From RGIG995 sp045652445 (GTDB lineage Bacteria; Bacillota; Clostridia; Oscillospirales; UBA644), in contig JAZRUJ010000002.1 in assembly GCA_045652445.1 (NCBI GenBank), positions 1 through 46,363 on the forward strand: a DNA stretch of 46,363 nt, read 5' to 3'. This document shows, one piece after another, positions 1 to 7,151 of this stretch (positions within the stretch are counted from its first letter, which is position 1; every line of letters begins with the position of its first letter). Below the pieces are notes generated by a model. That model worked only from the letters and a program-made list of their open reading frames with translations, was not told the origin of the DNA and ran no database searches. A program made the translations under genes and the position numbers.

Positions 1-242
1 GTAACGTTTTTACCGAGTTTAACAACGGTACCGGTACCTTCGTGACCCAGTTCTACGGGAATGTAGCCGAAGGGGTCGCCCTTGTATTCGTGAACGTCGG
101 TACCGCAGATACCGGTTTGTTCTACTTTAACCAGGACTTCGTCGTCGCCGATTTCAGGAACGGGAAGTTCAAAAATGTCGATCTTCTTCGCACCGGTCAG
201 GACGGCAACACGGGCTTTTTCGGGAATGTTGAATTCTGCCAT
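1..242 (-). CDS. Zinc-dependent alcohol dehydrogenase (partial, N-terminal 80 residues)
   Basis: Medium-chain zinc dehydrogenase of the sorbitol/threonine dehydrogenase type; the C-terminal part lies beyond the left edge of the window. The visible part has the GroES-like beginning with the catalytic zinc cysteine in GICGTDVHEYKG and the GHE motif in ELGHEGTGTV. The start at 242 is supported by AAGGAG at 252-257 (nine bases upstream) and by a consensus promoter just before it. The substrate cannot be told from the N-terminus. It is transcribed leftward, alone or as first gene of an operon outside the window. Confidence 0.9.
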   Translation of the reverse strand, partial: MAEFNIPEKARVAVLTGAKKIDIFELPVPEIGDDEVLVKVEQTGICGTDVHEYKGDPFGYIPVELGHEGTGTVVKLGKNV

Positions 243-283
243 GATATGTTTCTCCTTTTTTTGAAGTATTTTTCACTTTTTTT

Positions 284-312
284 ATTATAGCATATTCTAT
301 TTTAATTGTCAA
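284..312 (-). promoter_or_regulatory. Sigma-A promoter of the alcohol dehydrogenase
   Basis: On the minus strand, TTGACA (312-307) and TATAAT (289-284) are separated by exactly 17 bases, a perfect consensus promoter. It predicts a short leader of about 35 bases before the ATG at 242. Confidence 0.85.
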
Positions 313-324
313 GTTAAAACGGGG

Positions 325-867
325 TTAAATTTGAGATTCTTTCCAGACCTCTCCCCCAAGGGTTTTCCACAAAAATTTCCCTTCTTCCAGGGTCATATAG
401 CCTCGGGGAGAATTTTCTTTGGGAAGGGAGACTGAGCCGGGGTTCAAATAGAGCCAATCCCCGTGGTCGTTACAGGCGGGCACGTGGGTGTGTCCGTTCA
501 AAAGGATACTTCCCTTGGCAAAGGGCGGGGGATTTTGTTCCCCAAAATGGTGTCCGTGGGTGGCATAGATCATGCGACCGCCCGCTTCCAAGAGCATATA
601 ATCCGCCAAAACCGGGAATTGAAGCACCATTTGATCCACTTCTGCCTCACAGTTCCCGCGAACGCAAAAAATCACGTCTTTCCGATCGTTCAAAAGGGCA
701 ATCACTTCCTTGGGAGCGTAGCCGTCGGGTAGATCGTTGCGAGGACCGTGATACAGCAGATCCCCCAAAAGCAACAGCCGGTCTGCCTGTTCCCGGTCAA
801 AGGCTTCCAATAATTCCCGGCAATACCGTGCCGAGCCGTGAATGTCCGATGCGATCATCCATTTCAT
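325..867 (-). CDS. YfcE-family metallophosphoesterase
   Basis: A 180-residue calcineurin-like phosphoesterase of the YfcE/MJ0936 type, expected to hydrolyse phosphodiesters with two bound metals. The motifs appear in order: D-x-H in IASDIHGS at the start, GDLLYHGPRND, GNCEAE, THGHHFG, NGHTHVP and the late NPGSVSLP. The reading frame is open further upstream, but the ATG at 867 is preferred because GGAG at 877-880 precedes it and the family begins with this Met-Lys-x-x-x-Ala-Ser-Asp pattern. It points the same way as the dehydrogenase but has no visible functional link to it. The natural substrate is unknown. Confidence 0.88.
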   Translation of the reverse strand: MKWMIASDIHGSARYCRELLEAFDREQADRLLLLGDLLYHGPRNDLPDGYAPKEVIALLNDRKDVIFCVRGNCEAEVDQMVLQFPVLADYMLLEAGGRMIYATHGHHFGEQNPPPFAKGSILLNGHTHVPACNDHGDWLYLNPGSVSLPKENSPRGYMTLEEGKFLWKTLGGEVWKESQI

Positions 868-982
868 CCTTTTAATCTCCCAATCTGTGATGTTTCTTAA
901 ACTTATCCTACCATACAATTAAGACAAATTCGTTACAAACCGCAATCTGCTATTTATTTAATAAAAATTTCACATTCTCCCC

Positions 983-1011
983 TTGCAAACCTCGGATTTT
1001 TGTGGTATAAT
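983..1011 (+). promoter_or_regulatory. Promoter of tRNA-Trp
   Basis: TTGCAA (983-988) and TATAAT (1006-1011) are spaced by 17 bases and precede the tRNA gene by about 40 bases. The leader contains a small hairpin, GTCGGA/TCCGAC, at 1020-1035. Confidence 0.75.
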
Positions 1012-1049
1012 AGAACTCTGTCGGAGTAGTCCGACGAAAAACCGAATAC

Positions 1050-1125
1050 AGGGGTATAGCTCAGCCGGTAGAGCAGCGGTCTCCAAAACCGCGTGTCGAG
1101 GGTTCGATCCCTTCTGCCCCTGCCA
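1050..1125 (+). tRNA. tRNA-Trp (CCA anticodon)
   Basis: A complete 76-nt tRNA with encoded CCA end. The acceptor stem AGGGGTA/TGCCCCT pairs over seven positions. The D arm GCTC/GAGC, anticodon stem GCGGT/ACCGC with loop CTCCAAA (anticodon CCA at 1083-1085) and T arm with loop TTCGATC are all present. It has its own promoter and terminator. Its anticodon arm is the left copy of a 20-bp repeat found again at 19043, which makes it the likely insertion site of the island to the right. Confidence 0.97.
1076..1095 (+). repeat. Left attachment-core candidate (tRNA-Trp anticodon arm)
   Basis: GCGGTCTCCAAAACCGCGTG is identical at 1076-1095 and 19043-19062. The first copy is inside the intact tRNA-Trp gene. 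Anticodon-loop cores of this length are typical crossover sites of tyrosine recombinases. That this is attL is an inference. Confidence 0.6.
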
Positions 1126-1129
1126 AAAA

Positions 1130-1168
1130 GGCGATGAAATCAACGATTTCATCGCCTTTCATTTTTTT
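1130..1168 (+). terminator. Rho-independent terminator after tRNA-Trp
   Basis: A perfect 12-bp stem GGCGATGAAATC/GATTTCATCGCC with a three-base loop, followed by a T-rich run. Confidence 0.92.
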
Positions 1169-1172
1169 ACCT

Positions 1173-1245
1173 TGACAAATGTTTTCCTCTTTTTTCCTTA
1201 CTTTTCCGCCCCTTTCGGACCAAACATTTGTCAAAACATTTGTCA
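1173..1245. repeat. Arm-type repeats of the left island end
   Basis: The decamer ACATTTGTCA occurs twice with a 12-bp period (1224-1233 and 1236-1245) and once inverted (1173-1182). The 24-bp stretch 1222-1245 is repeated exactly at 18962-18985, just inside the other island end. Such direct repeats flanking a core resemble integrase arm-binding sites. Confidence 0.6.
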
Positions 1246-1283
1246 GAATGGAAGATTGGTTTAAGAGAGGGGTTTGATTTTGA

Positions 1284-1354
1284 TTAGTTTATCATCGTGT
1301 TACCTCCTTTTGCTTGGTAACACAAAATATATCACAGAATGAGCGAGAAGTCCA
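1284..1354 (-). promoter_or_regulatory. Possible short leader transcript with a three-codon ORF
   Basis: On the minus strand, TGGACT (1354-1349), 17 bases and TATATT (1331-1326) form a plausible promoter. It is followed by an 8-bp hairpin, GTGTTACC/GGTAACAC, at 1297-1323. A GGAGG site (1307-1303) overlaps this hairpin and is correctly spaced from ATG-ATA-AAC-TAA at 1295-1284. No longer frame follows. It may be the truncated front of a lost gene next to the attachment site, or a leader peptide. Confidence 0.35.
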
Positions 1355-1391
1355 GTGATAAGACGATTAGTTATCAATTAAATAACATTTT

Positions 1392-2429
1392 TTATTCTTT
1401 CACAACTAATACATCGCCTTTATCAACGTTTTCTAAAAGATTTATATTTTCACATTCGAACCCTTTATTATCGTCATAAAAACGGACTATTTTGTATAGT
1501 TCTACAACAACATTTTTAGGTTTATGTAATTTTTTAATTTCGTTTGCAATATCTGTCACAAAACTTAATTGCAACGGCATTCGGTTTACAATTGCACTTA
1601 ATTCTATTGCCACATTAGTAAATATATAACATGGCATATCAAAACTTTTATCTTGATCGTTGTTATTCTTAATAAGCATGACATATTCACGGTTAATAAT
1701 AAATTTGACATCTTTATTAGCTTTAAGGTTTATAGTCCGACTTGAGTCTTCCAAATTTAACAACCCAAATTCTTTGAGCTTTTGCAGATAGTACCAGTGC
1801 ATATTATTTTTCTTTAAATAGTCACCCTTAATAAGAGTACACCATAACATAACCCTATGTATTTTTTCAAACAACTTAAATTCTTCTGACGACATATTTT
1901 TTAAGGCATCAAGTGTTTTATAACTAAATGAATCGGGTTGTGAAACTTCTTTTGCCAAAACTCTCGCCCATATTTCTTGCATATATGTATCAGACGTGTT
2001 TTTGGCCGATTCAAAATATACATGAATCCAATCGATTTTACTATATCCGCCAAGAGTTAATTTTTGATCTTTAATAATCTTCTTCGTTATTTCTATTATG
2101 GTATGCAAATTATCATCACACTTTGCTTGAAACATCGCATAAGCTCCGTCTAATGCTGTAGAAAAAGATGCGCTTGTCATTGCATTCATTTGATCCATAA
2201 CAGAAATTAGACCTGTTTCGCTTATGCCTTCACTGTGATGATAATCCCCGCCAACATTTATTGAATTATCAGTACTACCATCATTAACTTTCTTTTTCTG
2301 CTTTACAGTGTTTTTGCTAATTTTACAATTTTTATATGCTGTTCCCCCAAAGAACAATGCTACAATTCCTGTAATGCAACTAATTATTGCTAATACTGTA
2401 TCGAAATTAAATCCTTGAAAAAATTCCAT
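1392..2429 (-). CDS. DUF2806-like protein with N-terminal membrane anchor
   Basis: A 345-residue protein. Residues about 8-30 form a hydrophobic segment, followed by a lysine-rich linker and a soluble region. The stretch around IWARVLAKEVSQPDSFSYKT followed by LDALKNMSSEEFKLF resembles the DUF2806 family, whose function is not known. The ATG at 2429 is chosen because AAAGGA lies eight bases before it; the ATG nine bases earlier abuts that site. It is the last gene of a leftward operon and follows another membrane protein by 32 bases, so the two may work together, perhaps as an accessory or defence module. The DNA is visibly AT-rich. Confidence 0.6.
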   Translation of the reverse strand: MEFFQGFNFDTVLAIISCITGIVALFFGGTAYKNCKISKNTVKQKKKVNDGSTDNSINVGGDYHHSEGISETGLISVMDQMNAMTSASFSTALDGAYAMFQAKCDDNLHTIIEITKKIIKDQKLTLGGYSKIDWIHVYFESAKNTSDTYMQEIWARVLAKEVSQPDSFSYKTLDALKNMSSEEFKLFEKIHRVMLWCTLIKGDYLKKNNMHWYYLQKLKEFGLLNLEDSSRTINLKANKDVKFIINREYVMLIKNNNDQDKSFDMPCYIFTNVAIELSAIVNRMPLQLSFVTDIANEIKKLHKPKNVVVELYKIVRFYDDNKGFECENINLLENVDKGDVLVVKE

Positions 2430-2461
2430 TTTGCACATCCTTTCGCAAATAATTTATATAT

Positions 2462-2941
2462 TCAGTTAAACATATCTTTTTGGTCAACCTTAATTTTTGC
2501 CAATTTTTCAAGTTCTTTAGTTGCTAAATTGGGATATAGCTGACTAAATTCTTTATACAATGCCGTATGCTTACCCTGACCACAACATAGGATGTTTGCA
2601 ACATCGGTACGATACGTCCCTTTTTTTATTTGGAGAAGGATATCCATGGCGACACACGCTTGATATGCAAGTTTTTCATCTGATATAGTTGAATTTTTAA
2701 ATGTGATACCTAAATTCTCAACGCATAATACCCCTACGAAAATAATTCCAACTGTTAGAATAAAACCCCATATTCCACCAAACAAATCAAAGAACGTAAA
2801 ATAAAGGGCTATGGCACAAACAATAACTATAATTTCAAGAATACGTTTGCTTTTTCTTTCAACACCCCGATATATTGCTATAATCTGTTTGAGAATTTCA
2901 ATTTGCTCATCACGAGCAATTTCAAGGTCTTGTGAATTCAT
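2462..2941 (-). CDS. Small two-helix membrane protein, unknown
   Basis: A 159-residue protein that I do not recognise. It has a charged helical N-terminus (about 35 residues), two hydrophobic segments at about 36-54 and 58-76, and a soluble C-terminal domain with a CCGQGKH motif. A good AAGGAG site precedes the ATG. It lies 28 bases after the deformylase gene and 32 bases before the DUF2806-like gene in the same operon. The shared membrane location suggests a two-component membrane module with its downstream neighbour, but no function can be assigned. Confidence 0.6.
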   Translation of the reverse strand: MNSQDLEIARDEQIEILKQIIAIYRGVERKSKRILEIIVIVCAIALYFTFFDLFGGIWGFILTVGIIFVGVLCVENLGITFKNSTISDEKLAYQACVAMDILLQIKKGTYRTDVANILCCGQGKHTALYKEFSQLYPNLATKELEKLAKIKVDQKDMFN

Positions 2942-2969
2942 TTCTATATTTTCTCCTTAAAAATAGGTA

Positions 2970-3401
2970 TTATATCAAAACTCCATTACAATGATCCACT
3001 TCGTGCTGGATGATCTGCGCTGTCCAGCCGGTGTAGGTTTTGATGCGGGGTTGCAGTTCCAAGGTCTGATACTTGACCTTGATGGACTTGTAGCGTTTGC
3101 AGGGGTGGGGGCCGCCGAGAAGGGAAAGGCAACTTTCTTCGGTGTTGTAGGCGTCGTTTTGTTTGATGATCTCGGGGTTGAGCATTACGGTGTACGTGGG
3201 GGTGCGGCCGCTTTCGTCGAGAAAGGCGATGATGCGCTTGCGCACGCCAATCATATTCGCCGCCATGCCGACACAAGTGTCTTTGTGTGCCATCAACGTA
3301 TCAAGCAAGTCCTGTGCGACCTGCAAATCTTCTTTTGTCGCGACCTCGGACTTCCCGGAAAGGAAAATTGGGTCGTGCATTAATTCTTTTATCATATTCA
3401 T
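2970..3401 (-). CDS. def: Peptide deformylase
   Basis: A 143-residue deformylase, which removes the formyl group from the N-terminal methionine of new proteins using a bound metal. Motif 2 is ESCLSL, with the metal cysteine, and motif 3 is QHEVDHCNG, with the two metal histidines and the catalytic glutamate. Motif 1 reads CVGMAANMIG, where classical enzymes have GxGxAAxQ, so the usual glutamine is replaced by methionine. Similar variants are common among short clostridial deformylases. It sits in an accessory operon rather than next to fmt, so it is probably an extra copy. An alternative substrate, or resistance to deformylase inhibitors, is possible but not shown. Confidence 0.88.
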   Translation of the reverse strand: MNMIKELMHDPIFLSGKSEVATKEDLQVAQDLLDTLMAHKDTCVGMAANMIGVRKRIIAFLDESGRTPTYTVMLNPEIIKQNDAYNTEESCLSLLGGPHPCKRYKSIKVKYQTLELQPRIKTYTGWTAQIIQHEVDHCNGVLI

Positions 3402-3405
3402 TCCC

Positions 3406-3633
3406 CTAATCCATTACCATGAACAGAACGTCGCCTTCAGATTTTAATTCGAAACCATGGGCTCGCACTTGAATGAGGATTTCATCCATAGAACTCCGCC
3501 CCAAAGCACATTCGTTCCATAGTTGGGTTTCTGTTTTTGAGATTAACTGATGAACTGTTGTTATTCCGTTTTTTCTCAGTTTTTTAATTGTTCGAAAAGA
3601 TAGTTGCAGTTCTTCTATAGGAATATTTTTCAC
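3406..3633 (-). CDS. RNA polymerase alpha-CTD-like small protein
   Basis: A 75-residue free-standing version of the alpha-subunit C-terminal domain. The stretch from IPIEELQLSFRTIKKLRKNG through TTVHQLISKT to LGRSSMDEILIQV follows the two helix-hairpin-helix motifs of alpha-CTD, which bind UP-element DNA and activators. There is no N-terminal assembly domain. The gene lies four bases upstream of the deformylase gene in the same operon. It could compete with or modify alpha-CTD contacts, or simply bind DNA. The family match is fairly clear, the role is not. Confidence 0.7.
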   Translation of the reverse strand: MKNIPIEELQLSFRTIKKLRKNGITTVHQLISKTETQLWNECALGRSSMDEILIQVRAHGFELKSEGDVLFMVMD

Positions 3634-3700
3634 GCTTTATCTCCAATAAAATAACCGTTTTTTGTTCCATTTTCCCACGTTTCTCGTGTCAGAGTCTTGT

Positions 3701-4387
3701 TTATTTTGTGTAAAAGGGGCAGCGGGTTTGGATGCATTGATTGTTTTGGGAAGAATGGGTGCAGATGATGTCGCCGGATTCCATGGTGACGCCGAGGTTG
3801 TCTTTGGCGAATTCCACCGCCTTTGTGGTGGCGAGGTAGGAATCCCGTTTGCAGCAGCGAGGGCCGCCCACATCTCCGATTGCCCCAAGGGCAGATGCGG
3901 TCATTTTGTTGGAAAGTCCCCACGCCTCGGTGGCAAGGGGCGTTGAGCCGGTCACGATGGACACGAACATCCCGGCGCTGACTCCGGCTCCGCAAGCGCC
4001 CCAAAATCCACAGGCGCCTCCGGGAATCTTTCTGCCTCGTGCTTGCATTTCCGAGAGGGCTTTGGGCAAATCAATTTCTCCCCCGGCGTTCCGATACGCC
4101 GTGAGCAACGCCGCCCCGACCATCACGTGATGCTCGGGTCCGTGCATATGGCAGAACGGCAACGCCATCAATTTTTGAAGGATGACGATGGGGTTTTTTG
4201 ATTGTTCCGAAAGACACACCCCAATGATGCCGTCCAGCCCTTGAGTGTGACACTCGTTGCAGATATAATGGCCCTTTTCACAGACCGTTTTGCTCGGCTC
4301 TTTTTTGTGGCAGATGGCACATTCCATCAGCTCGTCCTGTTCCAGATATTTCAGCGGTGCTCCGCAAATCAAACATTCGTCTTTCAT
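3701..4387 (-). CDS. DUF5714 domain protein with zinc-ribbon start
   Basis: A 228-residue protein that I would place in DUF5714. The N-terminus carries cysteine pairs (CLICG, CAICHK, CEKGHYICNECH) typical of a zinc ribbon. The rest is rich in Gly and Cys, with the pieces GGACGFWGACGAGVSAGMF and GGPRCCKRD. The ATG at 4387 is chosen because AAAGGAC lies nine bases upstream; the frame is open further. It follows the Nmad3-like gene by 14 bases. The conserved cysteines suggest metal or radical chemistry, but no reaction is established that I know of. Confidence 0.6.
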   Translation of the reverse strand: MKDECLICGAPLKYLEQDELMECAICHKKEPSKTVCEKGHYICNECHTQGLDGIIGVCLSEQSKNPIVILQKLMALPFCHMHGPEHHVMVGAALLTAYRNAGGEIDLPKALSEMQARGRKIPGGACGFWGACGAGVSAGMFVSIVTGSTPLATEAWGLSNKMTASALGAIGDVGGPRCCKRDSYLATTKAVEFAKDNLGVTMESGDIICTHSSQNNQCIQTRCPFYTK

Positions 4388-4401
4388 TATAGTAAAGTCC
4401 T

Positions 4402-5226
4402 TTAACATTCTTGAATGATTGTCCTCGCCCATTCTTCGCACGCGGGGGATTCATGCAATCCCAACTCTTGCCAAATGCCGGCGTAATAAATTCCGTCCGC
4501 AATTTTTGAAGAATTTTTTCTGCTTCCGAAAACGGAATCAACGTCATATATTGGGCGTTTTACCCACGTGGCTTTTGTGCAGTTCTCGGCGGTCAATACC
4601 CGGTCTTGTCGATATTTTAAAACGCCTGCCCCGGGCAGATTTTCATTAAATGACAATTTGTCTCTGGCAACAAACATCGTATTAGAGCGTTCATGTTGCG
4701 TGTAAGTCTCGGAAGAATGGGGATGCCATCCGTATTTTCGTTGTTCTTCCGCATCCCGGACAATTTCCCCGACTTGCAAATAACCCCAAATCACCTGCAA
4801 ATCGTTATCACTGTAAAAGTCGCCGGTTTTCTTTATGTATTGGTATTTCCCATCTACAAATTCGACTTTGTGATAATTTCCGAAAAATAAAAACAAGTCT
4901 CCGGGTTTAATCTCTACCGTGTTCTCAAGATAAAGCGCAGAAGAATTGACCTGACCAAAAATAGGACACCAGCCATCAATTTTATTTTTTCTTCGGTCAA
5001 GCGTCAAGTCCGGATCGACATGACAGTTTGGATATTCGGAATTTTCTTTGTATTTCAGGTCTTGCAATATTTTGGCATAAGATTGATTGCAATACACTAA
5101 ATCATCGAAGGAATCCTTATCTTTCGATGGAATCGGGAACGATATCATTGTTCCGTCTTCCATGATAGGACTGACGATTCCACCGTTGGCAGAGTCAAAG
5201 CCTTTTCTGCTTAAAATAATTTTCAT
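4402..5226 (-). CDS. Nmad3-like nucleotide-modification-associated protein
   Basis: A 274-residue protein starting MKIILSRKGFDSANGGIVSP and continuing with MISFPIPSKD. This opening is characteristic of nucleotide modification associated domain 3 (Nmad3), a family predicted from gene neighbourhoods to act with modified nucleic-acid bases; its biochemistry is not firmly known. The middle contains GDLFLFFGNYHKV and GWHPHSSETY, the end EEWARTII. It overlaps the TipAS gene by four bases (ATGA-type), which indicates translational coupling. Its presence in an island that also carries DNA methylation and RNA repair genes fits a defence or nucleic-acid-modification role, but that is inference. Confidence 0.7.
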   Translation of the reverse strand: MKIILSRKGFDSANGGIVSPIMEDGTMISFPIPSKDKDSFDDLVYCNQSYAKILQDLKYKENSEYPNCHVDPDLTLDRRKNKIDGWCPIFGQVNSSALYLENTVEIKPGDLFLFFGNYHKVEFVDGKYQYIKKTGDFYSDNDLQVIWGYLQVGEIVRDAEEQRKYGWHPHSSETYTQHERSNTMFVARDKLSFNENLPGAGVLKYRQDRVLTAENCTKATWVKRPIYDVDSVFGSRKNSSKIADGIYYAGIWQELGLHESPACEEWARTIIQEC

Positions 5227-5594
5227 TTTGTCATCCGTTCTATGGCGTTTGCCACAAATTCTGCGGTACCTTCTCCGTATTGGTCGATGTTGTTTTGGAA
5301 ACGTTCATCGGAAACGTACATCTTGCCGAGGCCGGCGAGGATTTCGGGGGTGCAGGTGTAGTAGTGTTCGGTGATGTGGGCTTGAAGTTTTGTGACAAGC
5401 GCCTGTGCCTCGGGGGAATCGGGGGAAGCCCCACGATTTTTGCACGCGGAAAACTCGGCAAAGATGGACATTAAGCCATCGTTTACCGCAGCCCATTTTT
5501 CTTTTGTGTAGTGTTTTGTTTTTTCGGCGTGTTCCCGGTAGGCGGCGGTATCGCCCCAGCGGTTTTGGGCTTCGGCAGAATAAATATCGCTCAT
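5223..5594 (-). CDS. TipAS antibiotic-recognition domain protein
   Basis: A 123-residue stand-alone TipAS domain, the ligand-binding half of the MerR-type regulator TipA, without the DNA-binding half. Recognisable stretches are NRWGDTAAYREHAEKTKHYT, FSACKNRGASPDSPEAQALV and ITEHYYTCTPEILAGLGKMY. In TipA this fold traps thiopeptide antibiotics. A free domain might sequester peptides or be fused functionally to another regulator. The start at 5594 follows GGGGGA with seven bases spacing. It is the first gene of the seven-gene leftward operon and has a good promoter upstream. Confidence 0.85.
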   Translation of the reverse strand: MSDIYSAEAQNRWGDTAAYREHAEKTKHYTKEKWAAVNDGLMSIFAEFSACKNRGASPDSPEAQALVTKLQAHITEHYYTCTPEILAGLGKMYVSDERFQNNIDQYGEGTAEFVANAIERMTK

Positions 5595-5633
5595 TTTTTG
5601 GTCCCCCATGGGTAAGGTTTTCTTCTATTTTCC

Positions 5634-5662
5634 ATTATATCACAATTTTCGCATTTTTTCAA
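5634..5662 (-). promoter_or_regulatory. Promoter of the TipAS operon
   Basis: On the minus strand, TTGAAA (5662-5657) and TATAAT (5639-5634) are separated by 17 bases, about 40 bases before the TipAS start. Confidence 0.8.
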
Positions 5663-5765
5663 GATGAAAATGCGTTATGCCAAACTGAAGTATAAATAAT
5701 CAGTCATTTTTTGACAACTACTTGTTTTATGTGACAAAATATCAATATATCTTTTCTTGAAAAAC

Positions 5766-5806
5766 TTGACAAATGCTATAACAAGTGTTATAATAGATAG
5801 GTCTAT
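5766..5806 (+). promoter_or_regulatory. Promoter and operator candidates of the methyltransferase operon
   Basis: TTGACA (5766-5771) and TATAAT (5789-5794) are spaced by 17 bases. A 14-bp palindrome, ATAACA-AG-TGTTAT (5778-5791), fills the spacer and overlaps the -10 box. A second palindrome, ATAGGTCTAT, lies at 5797-5806 around the expected transcription start. Nine bases of it, ATAGGTCTA, recur in the promoter of the nuclease operon at 9024. Both positions suit repression by the HTH proteins encoded here. Confidence 0.75.
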
Positions 5807-5819
5807 AGGAGGGATATAT

Positions 5820-6020
5820 ATGAATTTTTGTCAAATAGTAAAGAACATACGCCTCGTTCTTAAGCTTTCGCAAGAAGATCTTGCTCGAGAATTAGGTGTA
5901 AGCTATGCAACCATCAATAGATGGGAAAACGGAAAAAGTACTCCTAGTCGTTTAGCTTTAAGTGTAATAAAAGAGTTTTGTGAAAAAAATGGAATTACAT
6001 ACGAGGGAATATTAAAATGA
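5820..6020 (+). CDS. Xre-family HTH regulator, controller-like
   Basis: A 66-residue protein that is almost only a helix-turn-helix domain: KLSQEDLARELGVSYATINR followed by WENGKSTPS. It is probably a dimeric DNA-binding controller. The ATG at 5820 follows a strong AGGAGGG. The gene overlaps the methyltransferase start by four bases (ATGA), so both are translated together. Small HTH proteins coupled to type II systems usually time expression of the methyltransferase and nuclease. The palindromes in its promoter are the likely operators. It is one of two HTH genes in this system. Confidence 0.85.
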   Translation: MNFCQIVKNIRLVLKLSQEDLARELGVSYATINRWENGKSTPSRLALSVIKEFCEKNGITYEGILK

Positions 6021-7138
6021 ATATAATTGATTTATTTGCGGGATGCGGGGGGCTAAGTCTCGGTTTTGAAATGGCTGGTTTCCATATTCCGGTTGCTATA
6101 GAAAAAGACGCTTGGGCATCAGAAACATATAAAAAGAACCATCCTACAACCAAAGTAATTACCGAGGATATTACCAAAGTATTAGATTTATCTACGATCC
6201 TTCCTGATAAAAAAATGAAAATACATGGAATTATCGGAGGCCCTCCGTGTCAAGGATTTTCGTTAAGTGGGAACAGAGACAAAAAGGATCCTCGCAATAG
6301 CTTGTTTATGGAGTTTGTTCGTTTTGTTAAGCATTTCAACCCCGATTTCTTTGTGATGGAAAATGTAACAGGAATTCTCTCCATGCAAACTCAAAATGGC
6401 GAAAATGTTAAAGATGTAATTAAATCGGAATTTGCCGATGCTGGATATACGCTTGAAATTTTTACATTGAATGCAGCTGAATTTGGTGTTCCTCAAAGCC
6501 GTTTGCGTGTTTTCTTTATTGGTTTAAGAAATGATATTCCCTATGATAAGGAAAGAATAGAGCCTCGAGGATTCTTGTTTGGAAATGATCAGCGCACTAT
6601 TACTGATGCTATAATGGACTTGCCCCAAATTGGTGCCGGTGAAGGTTCTGATGTTATGGAATACTCTATGCGCCCCTTTACGAAATATCAAGAATGGGCA
6701 AGAAACAATAGCACGGTAATACATAATCATGTAGCCATGCGCCACACCGCAAGATTAGTTGAAAGATTTGCACAAATACAATATGGTCAATCAGTGGCTG
6801 ATGTTCCTGTAGAATTTCAGCAGAGAAAACGCGGTGAAGCTGATAAAATTAGCGGAAAAGTTTATTCTCAAAACAATATGCGTCCTTATCCTGATAAACC
6901 TTCTCCTACAATTCCAGCAAGTTTCCAAAGCAACTTTGTTCATCCATACTTAAACAGAAATTACACAGCGAGAGAAGGTGCGAGATTGCAATCTTTCCCT
7001 GACACATATATTTTCTGTGGAAAACGTACAACGATGTCTTGGGAAAAGAATCTATCTCAATATCAACAAATTGGTAATGCAGTCCCACCATTGCTTGCCA
7101 AGGCGATAGCACAAAAAATAGAGGGTTACTTTGCGTAA
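6017..7138 (+). CDS. DNA (cytosine-5) methyltransferase
   Basis: A 373-residue C5-cytosine methyltransferase with the motifs in the usual order: DLFAGCGGLSLGF (SAM binding) at the start, GGPPCQGFS with the catalytic Cys at about residue 78, FVMENVTG, QSRLRVFFIG, then a target-recognition region from about 180, and QIGNAVPP near the end. It would methylate one strand of the site cut by the two nuclease subunits encoded convergently downstream. Only 13 bases separate the stop codons. The DNA is distinctly AT-rich compared with the flanking chromosome, which fits transfer. Only one methyltransferase is visible although Bpu10I-like nucleases usually recognise asymmetric sites. Confidence 0.93.
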   Translation: MNIIDLFAGCGGLSLGFEMAGFHIPVAIEKDAWASETYKKNHPTTKVITEDITKVLDLSTILPDKKMKIHGIIGGPPCQGFSLSGNRDKKDPRNSLFMEFVRFVKHFNPDFFVMENVTGILSMQTQNGENVKDVIKSEFADAGYTLEIFTLNAAEFGVPQSRLRVFFIGLRNDIPYDKERIEPRGFLFGNDQRTITDAIMDLPQIGAGEGSDVMEYSMRPFTKYQEWARNNSTVIHNHVAMRHTARLVERFAQIQYGQSVADVPVEFQQRKRGEADKISGKVYSQNNMRPYPDKPSPTIPASFQSNFVHPYLNRNYTAREGARLQSFPDTYIFCGKRTTMSWEKNLSQYQQIGNAVPPLLAKAIAQKIEGYFA

Positions 7139-7151
7139 TCCGCTATAATTT

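Noticed and set aside
3630..4004. Separate gene overlapping DUF5714
   Set aside because: A shadow frame with arginine/histidine-rich product; the DUF5714 frame has the conserved cysteines.
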